Origin: Pseudorasbora parva
Lineage: Eukaryota > Chordata > Actinopteri > Cypriniformes > Gobionidae
DNA: 64,000 nt
Assembly (NCBI RefSeq): GCF_024679245.1
Contig: NC_090195.1
Location: 4,220,300 to 4,284,299, forward strand
Reading direction: 5' to 3'
Shown here: piece by piece, positions 17,164-27,765 of the stretch
How positions within the stretch are numbered: the first letter of the stretch is position 1
Layout of the letters: each line of letters begins with the position of its first letter
The notes under the pieces: generated by a model
The model's input: the letters and a program-made list of their open reading frames with translations, nothing else
Databases searched by the model: none
What the model was told of the DNA's origin: nothing
Program-made: the position numbers and the translations under genes

Positions 17164-17260
17164 ATCAGCAGTCACGTGATCTACAGCTCAATACTGAAGC
17201 CGTCTGTCAATGTGCTGCCATTGCTGTTCATTCAATAAAGCTTCTTGAACGCCTTACATT
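17164..17260 (+). pseudogene. Orphan 3' untranslated tail of a deleted light-chain C gene
   Basis: From TCACGTGATCTACAGCTCAA onward the sequence matches the 3' UTR of C1, C2 and C3, including the AATAAA at 17234-17239. The C exon that should precede it is absent. The downstream spacer up to V3 also matches the spacer after C1 and C2, which fixes this as a lost cluster. Confidence 0.85.
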
Positions 17261-17930
17261 TGTGTTGGACTGCATCATTGATCAGTGTGTGTCGTTCATT
17301 CAAAGTCCTGCGCTAAAGTTTCAGCTGCTTTTGATTGATTGTAATAGTTGAGAACAGCTGCATTTAGCAGGAAATGTCAAATGAAGCTCTTGGGGTTTGA
17401 ACATGGTCACTGGAGACGGAGCTGCTCTATTCTGAGAGGATCACAATCACTAAACCTGCCAATGCAAATGAGATTTACACCTCAAACTCACAGTTTCACT
17501 CTTTGATTGGTTCAACGCTCTGAACTGGAACACTTTCACTTCTGCTCATGAGAAATGACTTATTATGAGATGAATAAATTCATAATCAGCTTGAGATGAA
17601 GGAGCTGCTTGAAAAAACGGTCAAAAACATCTTTATGTTGCTGATACACAAAGCCGTTACTGTATAGTTTAATATCAAAACAAAACAACATATGATACTA
17701 TTATTGTTTGATTGATTTCATATCAATTTACACACACTGTCTTCTGATTATGAGCATATTCAAAACCATCTGACAGGACAGATCAGAGTCTAGAGCAGAT
17801 TTCAGTCATAAGTCATTTTTGAGATTGTCGGTGTGTGTGTGTGTGTGTGTGAGTGTGAGCATCTGTAGTTTCAGTTGAGTCACTGTGACTCTGACTGACG
17901 GAGGTTTTTGTACGACTCTTTATCACTGTG

Positions 17931-18410
17931 TGAACACATAACCACTGTGGTAACTCTGACAGTAATAATGTCCAGCATCTTCAGTCTGGACTCCACTGAT
18001 GGTCAGAGTGAAATCACTGTTAGATCCACTGCCACTGAATCTAGATGGAGTTCCTGACTGGAGGCGGTTTGTAAAATAAATCAGGAGTTTAGGAGCTTCT
18101 CCAGGTTTCTGTGAGTACCAGCTGAGAAGGGGCTTTCCATCACCATAACAGCAGTCTGGATCTCTGCTAGTTTTACAGCTCCCAGCGACTGATTGTCCGG
18201 TTTGAGAGAGCAGATCTGAGGGTTGAGTCACTGTCACCTGCCCAACAGATTCTGACAAGAGAGAAAGATTAGAAATCACAAACACTTTTACAACCATAGA
18301 TCTTCTCAACACACATAAAGATATCAAGTAAATAACGAATGTAATCTTGAGCGACACAAACCTCGACATAATACTGCCAGCGTCCAGATCAATATGGTGA
18401 TGAAAGTCAT
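17931..18410 (-). CDS. Immunoglobulin light-chain V segment V3 (family B)
   Basis: The leader exon (18362-18410) encodes [17 protein letters not shown] 110-bp intron follows, then the V exon (17931-18251): [23 protein letters not shown]1 [38 protein letters not shown]3 as in family A, and YYCQSYHSG. The RSS is heptamer 17924-17930 and nonamer 17903-17911 with 12 bp between. An octamer-like ATGCAAAC is at 18530-18537. Two features are odd. The residue two before the first core cysteine is glycine (AGSCKTS) where sister segments have valine (AVSCKTS). CDR1 also carries two adjacent cysteines. The glycine could weaken the fold, but no stop or frameshift is seen. Confidence 0.9.
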
Positions 18411-18539
18411 GTTTGTTGGTTGTAGGTTCAGTTCTAGTGAAAAACAGTTGTTGATGATGTTTGATGTTTGACAGAGTTATAAACACACACACAGACTGAA
18501 GCGTGGCGCTCATGTAAAACACACTCTCTATGCAAACGC

Positions 18540-19397
18540 TTCAGGTGTCGACAGATTTAAGTCGGTTTAATGTGCCGTTTCATTGACACTTCACATAAGT
18601 TCACATTAATATAATAATTTGACATTTCACAATCATTAATCTCAATACAGTATTGATATAAAGCAGTATAATGAGCAAGAGCACTGTTTAGTTAATGTGA
18701 TATTGAATATATGTGACAGTAATATTGCATGATTGAGAATGTGATGATGCTTTTATACAATAATTCAGTGAACAAAGGGTTACTAATGAATCATTTTCTT
18801 TTCAGACTGAATAAAAGGAGTTACTTTCTTCTCGGTCCAGCTGAAATGGCTCCAAACGAACATATTGCACATTCTTTAATAAATGTAGTTTGGATTGGAG
18901 TAATGGTTTTGTTCTGGGCAAGAACTCTCTGTGCATCAATGCAGTCTAGCATAAGAGCAGCGATAGCCCCTTAGGGTAACAGAGCAGAACCAACATACTG
19001 GGCCATATTTGAACCATCTGAGATCATGGTCTGAAGCTCACACAGGTGCACTTGTCCAAATCCACTTTTGTCAGTTTAATGACGGAAAAAACGGTCGGCG
19101 TGCCAGGCACATGGTCTAAAAGGGTCGTCCCTCGTCTCTTAATGAGTCATGGGTGTGTTTTAGGCGTAACGTGCAATAAACCAATCAGAGTCTGATCTCC
19201 CATCATGATGGATTCACTATTTACACGGTGAAATATTCGAGTGGAAAGACTAAACACTTCTCCAGAGAGGATTCATTTTAATTTGAATGTTTGGCATGTT
19301 TGGGTTCCACTGCGTAATAATGTGTAATAATCGGAGTGTGTGTGCGTTGTGGACCCGACTATAGGTGCATATTACAAACATGCTCTTTAAATTACAC
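18540..19397. other. Spacer between V3 and the next MITE
   Basis: AT-rich sequence with no recognisable gene. About 18,900-19,380 has higher CpG content and may be an old transposon, but no ends were found. Confidence 0.35.
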
Positions 19398-19401
19398 TTA
19401 A

Positions 19402-19982
19402 AGGGTTAGTTCACCCAAAAATGAAAATGATTTCATTAATGACTCACCCTCATGTCGTTGGACACCCGTAAGACCTTCAATAACAAGAACAATAATTTTA
19501 TGAAAGCAACAAGAAGAGTTTTTGTGCGCAAAAATAATGATTTTATCTGCCAAGTTATTGTCTTCCCTGTAGGTCTCTGACGTGAACTCAAGCGATAGCG
19601 GCTCCTCCTCTTCCTGGTCATGAATCTGAACGGCAGATCTGCGCCATATTCTCACGCATGTGTCGAGTTCACGTCAATGACTTGGTGGATAAAGTCATTA
19701 TTTAGATTTTTGTGCGCACAATAACTATTTTTGTCGCATTGTAAAATTATTGTTCAGCCGCTGTAGTGAGATGGACTTTGTAGCGACGTCTTTAGTGCCT
19801 TTATGGGTCTTGTGAGTGGGAATGTACTGAATGCCAATGGAGGCCTATCTGAAGCCTTTCTCAGCTTTCAACAAAAATATCTTCATTTGTGTTCTGAAGA
19901 TGAACGAAGGTCTTACGGGTGTCCAACGACATGAGGGTGAGTCATTAATGAAATCATTTTCATTTTTGGGTGAACTAGCCCT
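19402..19982. mobile_element. MITE, AGGGTTAGTTCACCC termini, TTAA target
   Basis: Long inverted arms (AGGGTTAGTTCACCCAAAAA on the left and its complement on the right) with TTAA at 19398-19401 and 19983-19986. The outer 70 bp or so at each side pair almost perfectly. It is a longer relative of the element at 973-1271. Confidence 0.85.
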
Positions 19983-20689
19983 TTAAAATTCTGCACTATT
20001 GGCTTTAGAGCAGGTTTTTGTTGGTCAATGGCGCAGTCGTTTTCAGTTCTTTAAAATAGCAACGCGTCAACACGGCTCCTGAACACATCTCGTCCTCGCG
20101 GCCATGGGTGAACAGATGGAGGCGTGTGCATTTAAACAACACGCCGCTGGACGTGAAAATGAGAACTGCGTCGGGCTGAAACCAGCAAAAAACACGTCGC
20201 ATTGCACTGGGTGTATGATAGAGCCTAATGTATCTCAGATATCATTAATGTCAATATTTTATGTACAACATCATTTGATTGACAATAATTGACTGGATAA
20301 GCGGAGGAGCTGGAGATGGAGGAGATACAGGACAGCTGCTGATATACTGAAGGAGCTCATGTATGTGTGCTGTGATAGATTCCTAAAGGTAGACGTGATC
20401 AGATGACGTGAGCTTGACTAATGTGAGCTGCCAGAACTGATGCAATGCTTGATTTTTTTTTAGTCATAGTCATGATGTTGCCCATCACAGTTCAGAACAG
20501 GCAGCAGAGCCGCGTGTCCTCAGCAGATCTTGGTTTGTGTGTGTGACGGAGGGATTCCTGTCGCTGTTTTGACTCCTTTACACATTTTATAAGCTCTTCA
20601 CAAGTTCTCAACTGGTCAAAATATATCTGCATGGGAGTTGACTTCATGTTCAACATCAGTACCAGTCACATCACATCACTGAATGAACA

Positions 20690-21080
20690 TCACTAGACAC
20701 TGACATGGAGAAATATGACTGGGATGGAGATCTCTTTTCTTGTGATGATGGCCAGTGGCCTCAGTGTAAAGGCTGAAGATGAACTTCTGGATTCCTCCAG
20801 TGATCGCACTCAGGATGAGATTTAATCAGCAGGCCTCAGAACGGTTGAGAAGGAGGTTGATCTTCAGGCCATGAGAATATTGTTCGATTTCCCAGCATCA
20901 TATCTTTGTGAGACTTCACTCTCAGCCATGATGGGAAATAAAGACAAAATACAGGACACGGTTTAATGTGGAAGATGACTTGAGAGTTTGTCTGTCCCAA
21001 TAACACCCAGAATTCATCAGCTCTGCAGAGAAAGACAGTCTCGTCCTTCACACTAAGACAGGCTGAGTGGCTGTTATTAA
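20690..21080 (+). pseudogene. Decayed hAT/ZBED-type transposase C-terminal fragment
   Basis: Starting at 20883 one frame reads FDFPASYLCETSLSAMMG, then shifts one base and continues as TRFNVEDDLRVCLS. A further part resembles TPRIHQLCREKQ-like sequence after more damage. This order (SYLCETSLSA, then RFNVEDDLRVCLS) is the C-terminal dimerisation region of hAT-like transposases and the host ZBED/SCAND3-type proteins derived from them, from memory of the family. At least one frameshift and several stops mean it is dead. No terminal repeats were found. Confidence 0.6.
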
Positions 21081-21502
21081 ACTGATGTTTCTGCATCGCA
21101 TGATTTATTGTAAATTATATTGTGAAAATATGTATTTTTAACTAGAGTAGACAGGAGGTTTTATGTTTCATGCCGATAAAAGGATTGCTAAAATTCAGAT
21201 TGTTGTTCAAATTGCAAACCAAACTGCTGTCATTTTACTACATCAAGATGTGAGAAGTTTAATGCACTTTTTTTTGATAAAGTTTAAATTAACTTTTCAG
21301 TTCTCCTCTACTAAAGAAATACAAAATGATTGTCCAGTATTCAATACTTTTCTTGCATTTTTCACTCAACATAATTTGTAACTGTCAAAACCGTTTTGTA
21401 ACAATTTTTTTCTGTTTTATGAAATATAGAATTTAACAAATGTTGTGTATTTAACATCAGAGGAATACGGCTACAAACAGGGATTACGTTTTTTTGTGCT
21501 GC

Positions 21503-21505
<3 letters not shown>

Positions 21506-21598
<93 letters not shown>
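21506..21598. repeat. (TG)n microsatellite beyond the V4 RSS
   Basis: About 92 bp of TG dinucleotides ending 46 bp from the V4 nonamer. Similar TG tracts sit in this position next to 11 of the 13 V segments; V6 and V11 lack them. Confidence 0.95.
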
Positions 21599-21600
<2 letters not shown>

Positions 21601-21671
21601 CAGCTGCAGTTTCAGTTCAGTCACTGTGACTCTGACTGACGGAGGTTTTTGTACGACTCTTTATCACTGTG

Positions 21672-22151
21672 TGAACACATCTTTACTGTTGATGTAGTGG
21701 AAACTCTGACAGTAATAATGTCCAGCATCTTCAGTCTGGACTCCACTGATGGTCAGAGTGAAATCACTGTTAGATCCACTGCCACTGAATCTAGATGGAG
21801 TTCCTGACTGACGGTTTTTTACTCCATAAATCAGGAGTTTAGGAGCTTCTCCAGGTTTCTGTGAGTACCAGTGCAGAGGTTGAACACTCCAACCTTGATA
21901 GACCTCAGGACTGGTTTTACAGGATATAGTAACCTCGTCTCCTAGATTAGCAGATTTCACTGCAGGCGTCTGAGTGACTGTCACTCCACCAACTGACTCT
22001 ACAGAAAGAAGAATGAATTCATATTAATATTTGGCTAATATTTCTAACACAAAAGATCAATTAGAAGAGAGTGTGTGTAACTCCAGATTTCCTGACCTGT
22101 GAAACAGCAGCTGCTGATCATCCAGATGAAGATGATGATGATGAAGCTCAT
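21672..22151 (-). CDS. Immunoglobulin light-chain V segment V4 (singleton family)
   Basis: The leader exon (22097-22151) encodes [18 protein letters not shown], followed by a 98-bp intron and the V exon (21672-21998). FR1 is [20 protein letters not shown] with SCKTS, CDR1 [35 protein letters not shown], the common FR3, and [13 protein letters not shown]. The RSS is heptamer 21665-21671 and nonamer 21644-21652 with 12-bp spacer. A perfect octamer (ATGCAAAT on plus, hence ATTTGCAT in the transcription direction) is at 22221-22228, about 70 bp from the ATG. It is the nearest V to C1, which has no J. Confidence 0.92.
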
Positions 22152-22329
22152 GGTTACTGTTGGTTTAGTTTCTCAGTGTTCAAACTCACAGATATAAAAG
22201 CTCCTGAAGCTTGTGCTGCAATGCAAATGATCTCTATGTAAATCTGTGTACGGATCCCAACAGATGATCGAGGCACATTAAGAGTGTTTAGGATATTGTC
22301 CCATGTCACTCAAAAACATTTATTAATGA

Positions 22330-22597
22330 GTCTGAAGATACAGACCTGCTGATGAATCAAATGTTGCATCACTGAAAGAAAGTATTTCACTGTTAACTCT
22401 ATGAGAGGGCAAAGGTCATTCCAGAGGTCAAAGGTCATCAAAACTTAACTGCATGTTAATTTAGAAACTCCTTAGATGTGTTAAGATCAGCTCAGAGTCT
22501 TTCTGATTATATTTATTGAGATTTAATAGTTTTCATGCATCAAGAGACATTTAGAGATGATGTGGCGGTTTATGTGAAAGTCACTTCAGTCCAGTAA

Positions 22598-22636
<39 letters not shown>
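22330..22636 (+). other. Pre-J flank fused to pre-C (TG)n tract; J and J-C intron missing
   Basis: Sequence up to AGTCACTTCAGTCCAGTAAT matches the flank 5' of J1 (about 44,430-44,685). The next bases are a (TG)n tract that runs straight into the C1 acceptor. In the intact J1-C2 unit about 1.3 kb, carrying the 23-RSS, J and the intron, separates these two (GT) tracts. A deletion between the two GT repeats explains the structure. Confidence 0.8.
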
Positions 22637-22639
<3 letters not shown>

Positions 22640-22953
22640 CCGGGCCCTCCGTGAAGCCCTCCGTGTCTCTGCTGCCTCCCTCTTCTCTGCAGATCTCTGG
22701 AGACTCAGCCGCTCTGCTCTGCCTGCTCAGCTCTTACTCTCCAGAGGGGGCGACGGTGAGCTGGACGCTGGACGGGTCAGAGGTCACCGATGGGGTTCAG
22801 ACCAGCGCAGAGAGTGAGCGGGACGGACGCTACAGCCGCAGCAGCGTCCTGAGCCTCAGCAAAGCAAGCTGGGAAGCCGCAAATGGCTTCGTCTGCAGAG
22901 TAACACATGACGGAGCTCATCACGAGGCCTCGTTCCTCAAGAGCTCCTGCTGA
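22640..22953 (+). CDS. Immunoglobulin light-chain constant exon C1, no J in front
   Basis: One 314-bp exon encoding a single C1-set Ig domain. Its acceptor is CAG at 22637-22639 directly after a (TG)n tract. It begins in the phase expected after J (GPSVKPSVSLLPPSS), with the first core cysteine in AALLCLLSSY, tryptophan in TVSWTLDGSEV, second cysteine in GFVCRVTHD, and a terminal cysteine in FLKSSC. In light chains that last cysteine bonds to the heavy chain. It differs from C2 at a few residues (GPS for GLS, SPEG for SPQG, EAAN for EATN). The poly(A) signal is at 23070-23075. The domain is intact, but with no J segment between it and V4 it could be used only by an unusual route, such as splicing from another cluster's V-J. 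Confidence 0.93.
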
Positions 22954-23631
22954 TGTTTCTCCAGTGAAGACGAGCCGTATCTGAGCATCCGGCAGGATTC
23001 ACAGCAGTCACGTGATCTACAGCTCAATACTGAAGCCGTCTGTCAATGTGCTGCCATTGCTGTTCATTCAATAAAGCTTCTGAACGCCTTACATTTGTGT
23101 TGGACTGCATCATTGATCAGTGTGTGTCGTTCATTCAAAGTCCTGCGCTAAAGTTTCAGCTGCTTTTGATTGATTGTAATAGTTGAGAACAGCTGCATTT
23201 AGCAGGAAATGTCAAATGAAGCTCTTGGGGTTTGAACATGGTCACTTGAGACGGAGCTGCTCTATTCTGAGAGGATCACAATCACTAAACCTGCCAATGC
23301 AAATGAGATTTACACCTCAAACTCACAGTTTCACTCTTTGATTGGTTCAACGCTCTGAACTGGAACACTTTCACTTCTGCTCATGAGAAATGACTTATTA
23401 TGAGATGAATAAATTCATAATCAGCTTGAGATGAAGGAGCTGCTTGAAAAAACGCTCAAAACATCTTTATGTTGCTGATACACAAAGCCGTTACTGTATA
23501 GTTTAATATCAAAACAAAACAACATATGATACTATTATTGTTTGTTTGATTTCATATCAATTTAAATGTTACACCCTCTGTCTTCTGATTCTGCAACATG
23601 ACAGGACAGATTAGAGTCTAGAGCAGATTTG

Positions 23632-23707
<76 letters not shown>

Positions 23708-23768
23708 TTCAGTTCAGTCACTGTGACTCTGACTGACGGAGGTTTTTGTACGACTCTTTATCACTGTG

Positions 23769-24245
23769 TGAACACATAACCACTGTGGTAACTCTGACAG
23801 TAATAATGTCCAGCATCTTCAGTCTGGACTCCACTGATGGTCAGAGTGAAATCACTGTTAGATCCACTGCCACTGAATCTAGATGGAGTTCCTGACTGGA
23901 GGCGGTTTGTAAAATAAATCAGGAGTTTAGGAGCTTCTCCAGGTTTCTGTGAGTACCAGCTCAGAGCAGGTTGTCCATTATAACAGCAGTCTGGATCTCT
24001 GCTAGTTTTACAGCTCACAGCGACTGATTGTCCGGTTTGAGAGAGCAGATCTGAGGGTTGAGTCACTGTCACCTGCCCAACAGATTCTGACAAGAGAGAA
24101 AGATTAGAAATCACAAACACTTTTACAACCATAGATCTTCTCAACACACATAAAGATATCAAGTAAATAACGAATGTAATCTTGAGCGACACAAACCTCG
24201 ACATAATACTGCCAGCGTCCAGATCAATACGGCGATGAAAGTCAT
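23769..24245 (-). CDS. Immunoglobulin light-chain V segment V5 (family B)
   Basis: The leader exon (24197-24245) encodes [16 protein letters not shown], followed by a 110-bp intron and the V exon (23769-24086). FR1 [28 protein letters not shown]1 [35 protein letters not shown], and YYCQSYHSG. The RSS is heptamer 23762-23768 and nonamer 23741-23749 with 12-bp spacer. A perfect octamer is at 24365-24372. The (TG)n tract (about 23,634-23,702) reaches so close that the CAGCTG box seen beyond most V RSSs is lost here. It lies about 0.8 kb beyond C1 in opposite polarity, like every family B segment relative to its C. Confidence 0.93.
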
Positions 24246-24379
24246 GTTTGTTGGTTGTAGGTTCAGTTCTAGTGAAAAACAGTTGTTGATGATGTTTGAT
24301 GTTTGACAGAGTTATAAACACACACAGAGACTGAAGCGTGTCGCTCATGTAAAACACACTCTCTATGCAAATGTTCAGG

Positions 24380-24802
24380 CGACAGATTTAAGTTGGTTTA
24401 ATAGGGGTCAAAATGACCATTTCCACCTGAGATTTGAAACTAAATTAGACAGGGTAAAATAACTTTACAAAGATGGCAGCATCATTTTATTTTTGCAGAG
24501 AGATTGGGTCTATTAGTTAAATCTTAGATTCTGGTTTTTAACAAACTTTCCTTTTAGCATCTTTATTTTAAAGGCCCTCAAAGTCCAATGCCAGAGATAT
24601 GGAGATCTTAACACGGCTCCACAAGTAAATTGTTCAAGTCAATAATAATGTGAAAACTAGAAATGTGTCTTACAAGTGTTTTTCTATTAACTGAATTTCA
24701 TAGAACAACGGACCCCTCACATGACATGCAAGAAGAAAAGTTAAATAGTGCGCACAATTTACTATTTCATTCACGCGATTTATAAATTGTGCGCACGATT
24801 TA
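24380..24802. other. Spacer upstream of V5 shared with V10 and V13
   Basis: The sequence from about 24,400 (GGGGTCAAAATGACCATTTC) is repeated upstream of V10 (about 47,840) and V13 (about 63,410), so it is part of the duplicated unit. No gene is seen. Confidence 0.6.
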
Positions 24803-26362
24803 GCAAATCGAGGGAACGAATTTGTAAAACTCGCGGACTATTTATAAATCGAGGGAACGAATTAGTAAAACTCGCGGACTATTTATAAATCGAGGGAACG
24901 AATTAGTAAAACTCGCGGACTATTTATAAATCGAGGGAACGAATTAGTAAAACTCGCGGACTATTTATAAATCGAGGGAACGAATTAGTAAAACTCGCGG
25001 ACTATTTATAAATCGAGGGAACGAATTAGTAAAACTCGCGGACTATTTATAAATCGAGGGAACGAATTAGTAAAACTCGCGGACTATTTATAAATCGAGG
25101 GAACGAATTAGTAAAACTCGCGGACTATTTATAAATCGAGGGAACGAATTAGTAAAACTCGCGGACTATTTATAAATCGAGGGAACGAATTAGTAAAACT
25201 CGCTGACTATTTATAAATCGAGGGAACGAATTAGTAAAACTCGCGGTCTATTTATAAATCAAGGGAACGAATTAGTAAAACTCGCGGACTATTTATAAAT
25301 CGAGAGAACGAATTAGTAAAACTCGCGGACTATTTATAAATCGAGGGAACGAATTAGTAAAACTCGCGGACTATTTATAAATCGAGGGAACGAATTAGTA
25401 AAACTCGCAGACTATTTATAAATCGAGGGAACGAATTAGTAAAACTCGCGGACTATTTATAAATCAAGGGAACGAATTAGTAAAACTCGCGGACTATTTA
25501 TAAATCAAGGGAACGAATTAGTAAAACTCGTGGACTATTTATAAATCAAGGGAACGAATTAGTAAAACTCGCGGACTATTTATAAATCGAGGAAACGAAT
25601 TAGTAAAACTCGTGGACTATTTATAAATCAAGGGAACGAATTAGTAAAACTCGCAGACTATTTATAAATCAAGGGAACGAATTAGTAAAACTCGCGGACT
25701 ATTTATAAATCGAGGGAACGAATTAGTAAAACTCGCGGACTATTTATAAATCGAGGGAACGAATTAGTAAAACTCGCGGACTATTTATAAATCGAGGGAA
25801 CGAATTAGTAAAACTCGCGGACTATTTATAAATCGAGGGAACGAATTAGTAAAACTCGCGGACTATTTATAAATCGAGGGAACGAATTAGTAAAACTCGC
25901 GGTCTATTTATAAATCGAGGGAACGAATTAGTAAAACTCGCGGACTATTTATAAATCGAGGGAACGAATTAGTAAAACTCGCGGACTATTTATAAATCGA
26001 GGGAACGAATTAGTAAAACTCGCGGACTATTTATAAATCGAGGGAACGAATTAGTAAAACTCGCAGACTATTTATAAATCGAGGGAACGAATTAGTAAAA
26101 CTCGCGGACTATTTATAAATCAAGGGAACGAATTAGTAAAACTCGCGGACTATTTATAAATCAAGGGAACGAATTAGTAAAACTCGTGGACTATTTATAA
26201 ATCAAGGGAACGAATTAGTAAAACTCGCGGACTATTTATAAATCGAGGAAACGAATTAGTAAAACTCGTGGACTATTTATAAATCGAGGAAACGAATTAG
26301 TAAAACTCGTGGACTATTTATAAATCAAGGGAACGAATTAGTAAAACTCGCGGACTATTTAT
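24803..26362. repeat. 41-bp tandem array, about 38 copies
   Basis: The unit carries the blocks TATTTATAAATCGAGGGAAC and GAATTAGTAAAACTCGCGGA and is 41 bp. The array spans about 1.56 kb with few differences between units, mainly TCGAGG/TCAAGG and CGCGG/CGTGG/CGCAG. Higher-order similarity is visible: a run of variants near 25,390-25,640 recurs near 26,050-26,300. Each unit holds the palindrome ATTTATAAAT and two or three CpGs. The same unit occurs about 2.7 times at 63,811-63,922. Confidence 0.95.
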
Positions 26363-26389
26363 ACTCTCTGTATGTGACTCTGTATTGTA

Positions 26390-27576
26390 CGGAAGCCCTG
26401 AACGGGGCATGGATAATAATTTTTTTTTCTGTCTTGTTATGTAATCACGAGTTAATTATCTTGTGATCTCAAGATAACAAAAGTTGTTTTCTCGTGATAA
26501 CGACATAATTTTCTCGTGATCTCGAGATAACAAAAGTTGTTTTCTCGTGATCACGAGTTTCATTCTGAAATACTGCACAGCACCCAGAGTCTACGGTTGC
26601 TGTAGCAACGAACACAACTTTCACGGGCATCTGATCAATGGATAATAAACCGTGCCATCTTTCAGCAAAATCTTTGCTTCACTTAATACACATTTTATTT
26701 GTGTAATTAACATGTTTAAATGATCAAAAGAGAAGGATCCTTCAGAAGGATGGCAGATTATTCTGTTCTATTCTAAAAATCGTTTAGTTTCGATTCAGCC
26801 CATTTTATTTTCCTCATTCGTTTGAAATAACATTACATAATTTGTTTGTTATTAGTATCCTTCCTTCTAGCCTTTATTCCATTAAAAAGCGGTGCAGTAG
26901 CCTACTCCATATTTCTAAAAACAAACAAACGTTTAATCCAGTTAATACAGTCTCGTACAAAATACAATCGTTTTAATAATTGCACATTATCACTGATTTA
27001 AATTAGGCTGCAATAAACGTATATGCATCTTTACATGGGCTATACATCACATCTAGGCGATACATTGAGTGACACAATCTGGCAAACTAACGGTTATTTA
27101 GGCTGCTGATTAAAATGGCATTTTAATGCACAAAAAGGTGCAAATAGAATAGTGAAATCAAAATGAGTTTAACAGTAAGTTTAGTAACGCACCAAACGCT
27201 ATTATAGCAAACTAATCACATTAGACCATTCAGTTATATTAATTGCCTAATGCACACAGTACTGCACAAATTATAGTGATCACGAAAGGTCTTCAACGCG
27301 TTCAATCTGGACCAGTACAACACATGGTGGATAGGCTATACCGCACCCCATCAGTTAATTGGTTCTATACTGCCACCTCGTGGCGCAGTTGTGTAACTTA
27401 GAAAATATGAACTCGTGATCACGACAAAACAACTTTTGTTATCTCGATCACGAGTTATTTTCTCGTGATCACGAGAAAACAACTTTCGTTATCTTGAGAT
27501 CACGAGAAAATTAACTCGTGATCACGACATAACAACACAGAAAAAAAATATTATCCATGGCCGTTCAGGGCTTCCG
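26390..27576. mobile_element. Large MITE-like element with long complex terminal inverted repeats
   Basis: The ends are CGGAAGCCCTGAACGG and CCGTTCAGGGCTTCCG. About 190 bp at each end pair and contain repeated CTCGTGATCACGAG-type palindromes and AACAAAAGTTGTTTTCTCGT blocks. TA flanks both ends. The centre is AT-rich without a transposase. The superfamily is not determined. Confidence 0.7.
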
Positions 27577-27593
27577 TAGTACGGTCTGTGTGG

Positions 27594-27596
<3 letters not shown>

Positions 27597-27632
<36 letters not shown>
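27597..27632. repeat. Poly(T) tract
   Basis: A run of about 36 T residues just right of the preceding element, perhaps the tail of a small retroposed fragment on the minus strand. Confidence 0.8.
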
Positions 27633-27635
<3 letters not shown>

Positions 27636-27765
27636 TGGATGTGGCATTTGGATGATTCGTGGTCTTTTATGGCTTCCAGTTTTAGGTTTTTAGTACCAAC
27701 AATGAAACTACTAGTTTTGGCATCTCCTGAACATGTTGACGACATACCGAGCAGAACATTGTCAG

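Noticed and set aside
17923..18522. A 199-codon single-exon V protein, with similar long frames at V1, V5, V6, V7, V8, V10, V11 and V13
   Set aside because: These frames run through the leader intron, which has proper GT/AG borders, and at the other end through the RSS heptamer. The spliced leader plus V exon is the real gene.
24803..26362. A CRISPR-like array of regular repeats
   Set aside because: The units are contiguous 41-bp tandem repeats without unique spacers, in a vertebrate genome. It is a minisatellite.
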